DNA of 64,000 nucleotides from Achromobacter sp. Bel (GTDB lineage Bacteria; Pseudomonadota; Gammaproteobacteria; Burkholderiales; Burkholderiaceae_B). Every line of letters begins with the position of its first letter. Positions within the stretch are counted from its first letter, which is position 1. The stretch covers positions 1-64,000 of the forward strand of contig NZ_JABBJN010000005.1 of assembly GCF_012928505.1 (NCBI RefSeq), written 5' to 3'. This document shows, in pieces, positions 25,028 through 33,001 of this stretch. Below the pieces are notes generated by a model. The model did not search any database. It was not told where the DNA came from and saw nothing but the letters and a program-made list of their open reading frames with translations. Position numbers and translations under genes: made by a program.

Positions 25028-25336
25028 TCAGGCCCCTTTTCCGCGTACGCGATCGAGAACGGCTTGCCACAGGGCACCGATGGGCGCTTCCTGCACGGCC
25101 TGCCACATCCGCGACATGATCGCCATACCCAGAAATCCGCAGAGGAAGCCTGACAGGCCCTCCGGAATACCAAGTCCCTGCGCCAGCCACGGAGACCCGT
25201 AGTAGGCCAACACCGCGCCGGTGGCCGCCATGCTGGCTTTGGCGGTACGGGATCCTTGCAGGAACCGCATGGACACCATCGCGCCGATAACACCGGCCAG
25301 CTTTGCCGCGATGGCGTCGAAATCTTGGATGTTCAA
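25028..25336 (-). CDS. Holin-like membrane protein
   Basis: 102 residues with two to three hydrophobic segments: LAGVIGAMVSMRFL, MAATGAVLAYYGSPWLAQGL and LSGFLCGFLGMAIMSRMW. The polar/basic end is VLDRVRGKGA. It is the first gene of the lysis cassette after a terminator that follows the tail fibre. Expected role: inner-membrane pore timing lysis. Confidence 0.7.
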   Translation of the reverse strand: MNIQDFDAIAAKLAGVIGAMVSMRFLQGSRTAKASMAATGAVLAYYGSPWLAQGLGIPEGLSGFLCGFLGMAIMSRMWQAVQEAPIGALWQAVLDRVRGKGA

Positions 25337-25353
25337 TCGCGTCCCCTATAGAC

Positions 25354-25378
25354 GAAAAAAAGCCCGCGACAGCGGGCA
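25354..25378 (-). terminator. Terminator between tail fibre and lysis genes
   Basis: On the minus strand GCCCGC pairs with GCGGGC around a short loop, followed by seven T (A-tract 25355-25361 on the plus strand). Lysis-gene expression must read through it or use its own promoter. Confidence 0.8.
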
Positions 25379-25397
25379 GTGGCATTCGGCCGATTGG

Positions 25398-28300
25398 TTA
25401 GAGAATTCGGATAGTCTGGGCATCAACGATCTGCTGCCCAATGTTTCCGAATACCGGGATGCCGTAGGCCCCAAGATCCAGCCGGCCGGGGTGCGTGTCG
25501 TCCGTGGACCAGATCCGCGTGGCGTACGAAACCTCGATCACCGCGCCGGCAGCCGGAACATCGGACGTGAATACCAAGCGATACGGCTTCTGCTGCAGGG
25601 TGTCGTTGCTAAGCGACGGTTCCGCGACCCCCGAGGCCCAGGAATAGGCGTAGCCCCCTTCGATGTGCACGCCCTGGTTGGTGCGGTCGACACCGTCCAC
25701 CAGGATCTGCGGCATGTGGATCATCCGCGCCGTCGGCACGCTGCCATTGGGCATGTACAGCGGGTAGCTGGCGGCTCCCGTCGATGCGGTCCCTTGGCTC
25801 GTCGTGATATACAGCCGGCCAGTCTGGGGCTGGTTGTATTGGAAGCGGTTCGTTGCGTCGTAGAAATCCACGAAGCCCCAGCCCTTGGTCCGCGCCAGAT
25901 CCATGCCCAGCTCGCGATACCCGAACAGGCGGCGGTGGTGATAGTTCGGAGCGCCGCAGGTGGCGATGTGCACGCGGCAATCCGGATTCTCGTCCTGGAC
26001 AATCTGCACGCACTGCTCGACCTGGGAAACCCACGTCGGCGCCGCCTTGACCATTGCCCAGTCGCCAACCAGGCCGGCGAGGCTGTCGGCTTGCGCAAAG
26101 TCATCGGCGCTGATCGGACGTTTGAACGTCGCCACGCCGGCTGCGTAGGTATCGATCAGCCGTACCGCGACGCGGCGATGGTCGCCATGGAAGGAGCCGA
26201 TGATCAACGCATCCCCGGCAGCCGCCGAAATGGTGGCGCCGGCGGTGTTCAACGTGATGGACTTCGCCGCGGCCGCAGCGATGGGGATCCGGTCGTCCAG
26301 CACCGTCTTGTTCGGGGACGTTCCCGTGATCGAGCTGAAGTAGTTGCTGCTCTCATCGTCCTTCAACTGCTGCGCTGTGACACCCGTGCGCGTAACCCAT
26401 CCCTTCGTGACGTGCGTAAGCCAATCGTCGTTGGTACTGGATTCCATCAGGAAAACGTCCGATCCCCATTCCGCCACACGTTCGATACGGTTGAGGAGCA
26501 CATCGCTAGTCAGGAACAGTTCTGCCGACCAACCGCCGATGCCCGCATTCATGATGTGGTGCATACGGTTCGTGACGAAGTTCAGGTCCAGCCGAGGCGT
26601 GCCGCCCGTGGCGCGCGGATCAAGGGCGCGCACGACCAGGCGAAAATGGCGCTGCTTGGCCTCACCCAACATATATGTCACGCACGCGCGCGGATCGCTG
26701 TCTCGAAAACCCAGGCCACTGCTCACACTGGCAGGCTGCGTTGTGTCTTCCGACACGGCTCCGTCGCCAAACGGCGACTCGAGCGGTGTGCTCAGACCCT
26801 TTCCGGTGTTGCCCAGCGTCCCGCGCATATAGCTGATCGACTCGCCATAGCTGTAGGTGCAGACGATCGGGCCGCTCGGCGCGTTCCGGAACCAAACCTG
26901 ATGCACCACGGCATTCAGCGGCACGCTGTAGGCTCGCGTGATCATGTAATCCCAACCCGGAGGGATTGCAGCTCCGCTGCCCTGTGTGTTCATGCCGCCG
27001 ACGAGTTCGGAACCGTTGACCGTAACTACGTGGTCGAACGTGAAGCCGCGCGCGAGCGGATATTTCAGGTCCGCACCGTTGCCAGAAAAGTTCTCAGTAT
27101 CGGTGCCGAACGGCCCGTCGTTGTATGTGCTAAAAGTGCCGAACAGCGCATCATCAACATAGAGGTCGACCAGGGCTGCCCCGTCGTTACCACGTTCACG
27201 GCACAGGTTCACCGTCAGCTCATCGCCCCACAAGTCGAATTCAGCGGACGCATTGATACCTTGCATCCGACGCGCCGATCCCAGCCACAGATTCGGAGCC
27301 ACGATCGATGCGGCCGAAGGCGCGAGCAAAGAAGCGTGGATAGACGTTGCGGCGCGCGTACGCAAGTAAAGTTCGATACCTCCCACGTAGCTCAATTCGC
27401 CCAGGTATCCCTGCCCCCAGTTGATACTGGATCCCGCCGTAGCTACCCTAATCGCCCGCGCAAGCGGACGCATTGAGGCTTGGGCATTCGCCCCACCCCC
27501 ACCGCGGTAAACCAGTTGCGCTGCGCGCTCGGGGTCCGGATAGCTCGGATCAATCACCAGATTCGACACAACGCTGGTAACGACAAACGGGCCCGTCAAA
27601 AGCGACCAATTGATAGTCACAGAGCCAGACACGCCGCTGCCGTTTCGCTCGGAAAGAGGAACGGTCTGAATACCAGTGGGAGCGATCCCCGGATCGTCAT
27701 ACCCCGCTACGGTGCCCGCCCCGTCATGGATCAGGATTCGGTTTCCATAGGACTGATCCTTGGCGACGACGCTCACCCGGTAGTTCTTGGCGCTATCGAC
27801 GCCATCCAGCCAGATGCCCCGGATAGCGCTCGTCGCAGCACGCCAGCGCTCATTGCCAGCCAGCACCAGATTTCGATAGTCCGCGCGGAGCCAGGATGGC
27901 AACATGCCCCGGTCGACGATCTGTCGAATCGCATCCAGCTCACGCGTCCGAGCGATCCGGAAAAGGCCGAGCGACGCAGAGTTGAGGACGCCCGTGCTGG
28001 TGATTTCGCGGTAGTCGATATCCAGGTATGCCCGCAGCGAGGCGTCATTCGCCACAGACCCGATGACGACGCGCGTCAATCCGCTGGCGTTGCGGGCGAT
28101 ATCCACGGCACCAGTATTGAGGACCGTCGCACCGTCGCTCAACTTTGCGATGGCGATCCGATCCTTATTTGTCGGATCCTGGTTGCAGATAACCGAGATC
28201 AGGTATCGCTCGTTGGGGTCGCCGTTTTCGATGCGGACCGACTTGATAGCCAGCGCCGCCTCGATACGCTTTTGTGTCGGCAAGAACCAATCGGTTTGAC

Positions 28301-28715
28301 CAGAGCCGCTGAGATTGAGCACGGATGGATCCAGCCACGGGCAAGCCTGCACGACCCGCAACAGACTGTTGACGCGCGGCACGCTCGCTGGCTGAATTCC
28401 CGACCACAGCCAATCCGCCCCATTGAAAACGTAATAGCCGTTCTTGGACGCGTCCGAATCGTTCGTGACCTGCCCAGTCGTACCCGCGGGCGAGCTCGTA
28501 TCGCTATTCATCGCAGCCGCAGTCAGGTAAGTGCGTAAGTTGGCGGCACCCGAGGCCACTTCCAGCACTTGCTGCGTCAGTGTGGCCAGGTTCTGGACAT
28601 CATTGCCAACCCGATTGACGTTCGGCTGCCCGACGCTTCCCGTGGCATACCTATCGAGCGTTTCGGCATCCAGGCTGCCGTTGATCAATTGCTGTGCGGT
28701 GAGGTATCCAGCCAT
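25398..28715 (-). CDS. Tail fibre/spike with SGNH-hydrolase signature
   Basis: 1105 residues from MAGYLTAQQLING; a longer frame would start upstream of a terminator. The N-terminal ~420 residues look like an attachment and beta-rich region. Beyond that the SGNH (GDSL-like) blocks appear in order: ATAGSSINWGQG (nucleophile about S430), NAGIGGWSAELF (about 724), MESSTNDDW (Asn about 762) and DDTHPGRLDLGAYG (about D1072/H1075). A large insertion (about 440-690) separates the first two blocks. SGNH fibres typically deacetylate or de-esterify cell-surface polysaccharide during adsorption. The assignment is by motif and needs a structure prediction. Confidence 0.75.
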   Translation of the reverse strand: MAGYLTAQQLINGSLDAETLDRYATGSVGQPNVNRVGNDVQNLATLTQQVLEVASGAANLRTYLTAAAMNSDTSSPAGTTGQVTNDSDASKNGYYVFNGADWLWSGIQPASVPRVNSLLRVVQACPWLDPSVLNLSGSGQTDWFLPTQKRIEAALAIKSVRIENGDPNERYLISVICNQDPTNKDRIAIAKLSDGATVLNTGAVDIARNASGLTRVVIGSVANDASLRAYLDIDYREITSTGVLNSASLGLFRIARTRELDAIRQIVDRGMLPSWLRADYRNLVLAGNERWRAATSAIRGIWLDGVDSAKNYRVSVVAKDQSYGNRILIHDGAGTVAGYDDPGIAPTGIQTVPLSERNGSGVSGSVTINWSLLTGPFVVTSVVSNLVIDPSYPDPERAAQLVYRGGGGANAQASMRPLARAIRVATAGSSINWGQGYLGELSYVGGIELYLRTRAATSIHASLLAPSAASIVAPNLWLGSARRMQGINASAEFDLWGDELTVNLCRERGNDGAALVDLYVDDALFGTFSTYNDGPFGTDTENFSGNGADLKYPLARGFTFDHVVTVNGSELVGGMNTQGSGAAIPPGWDYMITRAYSVPLNAVVHQVWFRNAPSGPIVCTYSYGESISYMRGTLGNTGKGLSTPLESPFGDGAVSEDTTQPASVSSGLGFRDSDPRACVTYMLGEAKQRHFRLVVRALDPRATGGTPRLDLNFVTNRMHHIMNAGIGGWSAELFLTSDVLLNRIERVAEWGSDVFLMESSTNDDWLTHVTKGWVTRTGVTAQQLKDDESSNYFSSITGTSPNKTVLDDRIPIAAAAAKSITLNTAGATISAAAGDALIIGSFHGDHRRVAVRLIDTYAAGVATFKRPISADDFAQADSLAGLVGDWAMVKAAPTWVSQVEQCVQIVQDENPDCRVHIATCGAPNYHHRRLFGYRELGMDLARTKGWGFVDFYDATNRFQYNQPQTGRLYITTSQGTASTGAASYPLYMPNGSVPTARMIHMPQILVDGVDRTNQGVHIEGGYAYSWASGVAEPSLSNDTLQQKPYRLVFTSDVPAAGAVIEVSYATRIWSTDDTHPGRLDLGAYGIPVFGNIGQQIVDAQTIRIL

Positions 28716-28726
28716 TTGGAACTCGC

Positions 28727-28753
28727 AAAAAAAAGCCCCGCACGGGGCGGGGC
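28727..28753 (-). terminator. Terminator between TipJ and tail-fibre genes
   Basis: On the minus strand GCCCCG/CGGGGC forms a tight hairpin followed by eight T (28727-28734 as A). It sits upstream of the fibre start, so fibre expression depends on read-through or antitermination. Confidence 0.8.
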
Positions 28754-28772
28754 TCATTGGGTTTGGTGAAAT

Positions 28773-31661
28773 CTAAGCGTGAAAATCGAGATCGTTCTGG
28801 TAATACCTGGCGTCGTAGTTGATCGCCTTTAGCGGGATAGTCCCGTCGTCGTTCGGTGCGCCCTTCTCGTCGACCAAAAACGGCATTGCCTCCCGGGGGC
28901 TGGTTCCCTCCCCAATGATGTAAGTCGTCGGGTTGTAGCCCTCACCCCGCAGGATGATTGGTGTCCGCGGCTCACGTTCCAACAGGGCAAGCCGAGCACT
29001 TCCCCCAGATTGCACCGCCATCGTCTCAATGGTGGCGTCGCTGCTCTGAAGAAAAATGCGGTAGGTGCCGCCCGGCTTCCAGTCATAGGGCTGCGACAAG
29101 GCGACGAGCCTGCCGTCGTCCTCTGCCACATCCACAATCTCACCGTCGCTTCCCTGCGCCCGCGTGTTATCTGCGACCCGGATCCGTTCGGACACCGCAA
29201 GCAGATTGGCCTCCGGCAATGCGTCGAACTCCGTCACTACATCCTGAAACTGCAATTTGTTCCATGCGCGGTACGCATGGATGTAGGCTTGCTCCCTGAC
29301 ACGCACACCCACCGAGTCGTACCGTTTCGGATTCACTGCCGACCGGTCCTCCGGCAGGTAAATCGTCACCTGGGAATCGTCGTCGGGGTCAATCCACGGA
29401 TACTCGATACCGTCGTTCTCCATCGCGCTGCCTTCGGTCCGCGTTTCGGAACCGGGCAACTTGTTGCGATGGTTGAACTGCAAAGAGGCATCTTCGGAGG
29501 CGCGCTCGAAAAACAGCTTGATCACGCTTCCGCGACGATATGCGCGACAGAACACCGCCTGCGCGATCATGTCCAGCGTTTCCTCGAACGACAGGTTATC
29601 GCTATCGATCGTGTAGTTGAACTGCGCCACGTCGACACCGAAGTAATCGCGGATCGCCTGAGCCGTGGCATAGATGTTGTCGAAGTCCACTTCCGCCGGC
29701 GCCCTATTCCCGATAAGGGGATCCAGGCACACGGCCGAAATGATGTCCGCGACATCGGTGGTCGGATACAGCTCCGTCGTGAACGTCGACCCTGACACCC
29801 TGCGCGGCAGCTTGCGGGTCACCAGCAGATTCAGCTTTCGTTCCTTGACGGCTAAGGCGCCGTCCGTCGCAAACGTCACCGACTGCACCGTAGTCACATC
29901 CCCGAAATGCGTGCGATCAACGGCAGAGCAAGCGTACAGGTCGCGCCATTGGATTTCGTCCACGACGCTGCCCTCAAAATCCGTGTCCGAATTCGTCAGG
30001 CGACGCGCGCGCATCTGCCAGCGCTTACTGGGTTCTCCGCCCAGCTCCACGTCAAGCGTGTCCGCCCGCACCACCTTCGTGACTGCCGAGCCCCGGATCT
30101 CCCGATTAAACGCCAGCACGGGTCCGTACGGGTTGCCGTTTCCATCGACGCGCTGAGCCTCAAACCTATAGACCACATCGCGTCGATACTGCTGCCGCCC
30201 GTTGTCCTTGTATAGGCCATTGAGCGCAATGACATTGGCGATCACCCGCGTAATGGGCTGCACGCTCTCCACCGTGAACCATCCTACCCAACGCTCTCCC
30301 GTCGTGGAGATAGTGGGGTTCATGACCACCGAGACTCCACCATAGTCGTTCTGCAAGGTGTCCCAGGCCGGGTTTACCGCGCTCGGGTTGTCAAGCGTCA
30401 GCAACGATGAGGTCAGGGTATTGATCGTGTACATGCCCGACAGGTCGAACTGCACAATGTCAGACGGCCTGGTCAGCGTAGGCGTGCCCGAGACGACATT
30501 CGGCGCCGTTCGAAAGGCCGCCCATGCTGCTGAATTCTGCGTTGTGTCCAGCCGGACCGTAGTTTCACCGGCGGCAAAGCTGGCGGAAATGACTCCATAA
30601 ATCCCCGTCACGTTCCCGGTCGCCGTGTAGTCGAAATCACCGTCGCCGCCGGTATGATCAGTCCAGGAAACCGCACCATTCGAAAGCGTCACCACCTGAC
30701 CAGCTGACCACTCGGCAGCATGATTGCCTTCGAAAGTCACTTCACCCCACGCAGGACGCATCGCGCTATCTGTCCGGAACGTTGCCCCTTCCGGCGGGCT
30801 AAACGAATATGTCCCCTGCGTCTGCGCAGCACCCTGAATCGAAATTACCTCTCCCGCAATGAACAGCTCGGTGAAATCGAGTTCACTATCCTGCGAGACA
30901 ACTTCGTTAGGCGATCGAAACACCATACCGCGGCGGATCGCACTGCCCACGTCCTGCGGCTGCAGCACCTGGCCATTGACGCTGTTGATCCGCTTGCTGG
31001 AAATGACAGGCTGGTTGATTGCGTTGCCGATGCGCAGCTGCGGCGCGTGCCCGCTGTTTGGCGACGTGAACGGCGCATATACCTCAACGGACGCCCCGGC
31101 GATCTGCGAGATGGGCGTCGTGTCGTCCCGTGCATCGTGGATCGCGTAGGCGCCACGCCCGATACACATGAAGGCGATTTCCTTTTCAACGTGGTTCTCG
31201 AAGATCTTGTACGGCTGGGCCAGCAGATCAGCCGTCGACCGTACTTTGCCCAGAATATCCGGCACCCGCCCATTCACCCGCGCCTGATTCGTGCGCTCCG
31301 AAAGCCCATTGTTCGGCGATTCCTGCTGCACGTTTCGTGCGGTGGCGTTGGGCGGATCGGGCGTCAAGATTGACGTCAGGATCATCGAGGCAGTTGACGC
31401 CGCCAATGCGACAGCTATCGCCGTCCACGTCAATCCCTCTCGCGGAAAGACTTCAACGACAAACGGTCCAGGCATTCCCCGCAGTGCGGAGACCTCAAGC
31501 GGGTCCTTGGGCGTAACCACAGTTTTCGTAGCCATATCGGTGATACGCGCACCCGGCGGGAAACGCGGCCCCAATTCCGCCTTCAAAAACGAAAGCAAGT
31601 CATTGACTTGGTGCGTTTCCATGGCTCTATCGGGAGCTCGGTACAAGAGGACAGTGATCAC
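28773..31661 (-). CDS. Tail tip protein, host-specificity TipJ/gpJ family
   Basis: 962 residues. N-terminal region LTWTAIAVALAASTASMILTSILTPDPP is the hydrophobic segment common in TipJ-like proteins. It is followed by NGRVPDILGKVR and beta-rich domains including a fibronectin-like C-terminal region. gpJ-family proteins form the tail tip central hub and contact the receptor. The stop of the NlpC-like gene upstream overlaps its start by four bases, as in the lambda K-I-J order. Confidence 0.85.
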   Translation of the reverse strand: MITVLLYRAPDRAMETHQVNDLLSFLKAELGPRFPPGARITDMATKTVVTPKDPLEVSALRGMPGPFVVEVFPREGLTWTAIAVALAASTASMILTSILTPDPPNATARNVQQESPNNGLSERTNQARVNGRVPDILGKVRSTADLLAQPYKIFENHVEKEIAFMCIGRGAYAIHDARDDTTPISQIAGASVEVYAPFTSPNSGHAPQLRIGNAINQPVISSKRINSVNGQVLQPQDVGSAIRRGMVFRSPNEVVSQDSELDFTELFIAGEVISIQGAAQTQGTYSFSPPEGATFRTDSAMRPAWGEVTFEGNHAAEWSAGQVVTLSNGAVSWTDHTGGDGDFDYTATGNVTGIYGVISASFAAGETTVRLDTTQNSAAWAAFRTAPNVVSGTPTLTRPSDIVQFDLSGMYTINTLTSSLLTLDNPSAVNPAWDTLQNDYGGVSVVMNPTISTTGERWVGWFTVESVQPITRVIANVIALNGLYKDNGRQQYRRDVVYRFEAQRVDGNGNPYGPVLAFNREIRGSAVTKVVRADTLDVELGGEPSKRWQMRARRLTNSDTDFEGSVVDEIQWRDLYACSAVDRTHFGDVTTVQSVTFATDGALAVKERKLNLLVTRKLPRRVSGSTFTTELYPTTDVADIISAVCLDPLIGNRAPAEVDFDNIYATAQAIRDYFGVDVAQFNYTIDSDNLSFEETLDMIAQAVFCRAYRRGSVIKLFFERASEDASLQFNHRNKLPGSETRTEGSAMENDGIEYPWIDPDDDSQVTIYLPEDRSAVNPKRYDSVGVRVREQAYIHAYRAWNKLQFQDVVTEFDALPEANLLAVSERIRVADNTRAQGSDGEIVDVAEDDGRLVALSQPYDWKPGGTYRIFLQSSDATIETMAVQSGGSARLALLEREPRTPIILRGEGYNPTTYIIGEGTSPREAMPFLVDEKGAPNDDGTIPLKAINYDARYYQNDLDFHA

Positions 31662-32002
31662 AGATAAAACCTCATGTTTATGTAACTGGCTGCCAAAGCC
31701 TCAATCAGGAGAAACTGGGCTCCGCCCTCGGTTAGGTGGAGCAGCCGCCCACGCAAACACACGCCGATATGGGATCCTCCGCCCAACGCCTCCATAAGCA
31801 CCAACGACGGCTCAACCGTCGGGCCACGCTGGCGTCGCAGATCTCGAAACAACGCGGACAGCCGACCGGCCTGAAAATCCCATTCCTCGACCTGGTGCAG
31901 CCGTGCGTCCCCCGTCAAGTGTTCCCAGGCATCAGCCGCAAAGTGCAGGCAGTTGTACGTCTTGCGGTCGTATTCCCTGGACAAAAGAAAGTCGATACTC
32001 AT
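31658..32002 (-). CDS. NlpC/P60-like tail assembly protein (gpK-like)
   Basis: 114 residues. The candidate catalytic Cys (YNCLHFAADAWE, C18) and His (GSHIGVCLRGRLLHL) fit a short NlpC/P60 peptidase fold. The position between DUF1833 and TipJ genes matches gpK-like tail-tip proteins. These cleave peptidoglycan during tail tip entry. Confidence 0.7.
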   Translation of the reverse strand: MSIDFLLSREYDRKTYNCLHFAADAWEHLTGDARLHQVEEWDFQAGRLSALFRDLRRQRGPTVEPSLVLMEALGGGSHIGVCLRGRLLHLTEGGAQFLLIEALAASYINMRFYL

Positions 32003-32517
32003 AAGAACCCCCGCAGCATCGGAAACTCGTCCGACCGATACACTCGCCCGGTCTTGCTGACATTGACCTGCGGAGCAGCGGCATCGAACTGCGAACCCTC
32101 CGGCGACCGCGTGATCGTGCGGGCCTGCAAGACTACCGGACCAAACATCGGCCTTTCCATGCCGTCGGACCGATACGACCTGTAAACCACCCTGGGTGGA
32201 GATGTCCGCAACGAGCCAGCCGCACGCCCCCGCTGAACCTCATCAGGCAGGATTTCACCCAGGTCGCCAAAGGTAACGGTCATGCCAAAATCGAGATTCC
32301 CACGATCCTCCAACAGCTTGAGGCCCAGGGGAACGTACTGAAAAAACACCTGCTCGCCGGACTCCAGGCGCGCCCAGAAACCTTCGCGATACTTCGCCTG
32401 CACGCGCCACACCTGGGAGAAATCCGGCTGGCTGATCTCCAGGGTGGGAACCTCTGCGGTACTCGACGGCGCCCCGAAAAAGAAGTTGACCCACTGGTCG
32501 TCATTGGATTCAGGCAT
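31999..32517 (-). CDS. DUF1833-family tail protein
   Basis: 172 residues. The start MPESNDDQWVNFFFGAPSSTAEVPTLEISQPDF and the mid-region GLKLLEDRGNLDFGMTVTFGDLGEILPDE match the DUF1833 tail-tip proteins (gpL-like role). It overlaps both neighbours by a few bases, typical of the tail operon. Confidence 0.75.
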   Translation of the reverse strand: MPESNDDQWVNFFFGAPSSTAEVPTLEISQPDFSQVWRVQAKYREGFWARLESGEQVFFQYVPLGLKLLEDRGNLDFGMTVTFGDLGEILPDEVQRGRAAGSLRTSPPRVVYRSYRSDGMERPMFGPVVLQARTITRSPEGSQFDAAAPQVNVSKTGRVYRSDEFPMLRGFL

Positions 32518-33001
32518 GGGGCAGATCCTCGTTTACGAGCTTGCCAAGAAGATCCAGGATTTCCCTCGCCGCGGCGAAGCTTCCATAGATCGTGAGCATC
32601 ATGATTAGCGATCCCCAGTAGTCCAGCTCGCCCACCTGCAGATCGGGCATGGGCTGCACTTCTAAGGTGGCCGAAACCGTATAGAACCGCCCTTCCTTCG
32701 AAACGAGCCTGACCGACCCAGGGATGAAGTTCGCGACGTAGCGTTCAGTTTTATGGGTATCCAGCCGCAGGTCGATCTCGAAGGCCTCCGCCCCGTTGCG
32801 TCGATAGTTCCGCACGAACCCCATGAACATCGAGTACCGCTCATCACGCAGTCGCCACAACGCCGACACCATATGGGGGCTACCCGAAAGGTCGGCCCGA
32901 TATCGCCCGGGCCCGCCGTCCAGTGGCGTGCGGATCGTGCCGTCACCGATGTCGGCCGAATATCCTGCCATCAGTGGGCAGAACGGTAACAACGGCCTCA
33001 T
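32510..33001 (-). CDS. Tail-tip protein, gpM-like (unknown family)
   Basis: 163 residues. The start overlaps the tape-measure stop by four bases. The beta-rich body (MFMGFVRNYRRNGAEAFEIDLRLDTHK) and the position right after the tape measure gene match the distal tail protein of siphoviruses. A hydrophobic helix occurs near the C-terminus (LIMMLTIYGSFAAAREILDLLG). Role inferred from position. Confidence 0.6.
   Translation of the reverse strand: MRPLLPFCPLMAGYSADIGDGTIRTPLDGGPGRYRADLSGSPHMVSALWRLRDERYSMFMGFVRNYRRNGAEAFEIDLRLDTHKTERYVANFIPGSVRLVSKEGRFYTVSATLEVQPMPDLQVGELDYWGSLIMMLTIYGSFAAAREILDLLGKLVNEDLPHA

Noticed and set aside
25221-27476. A 751-codon plus-strand frame over the tail-fibre gene
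   Set aside because: It is antisense to the SGNH tail fibre, has His/Arg/Val-rich composition typical of complement frames, and no promoter or start signal.
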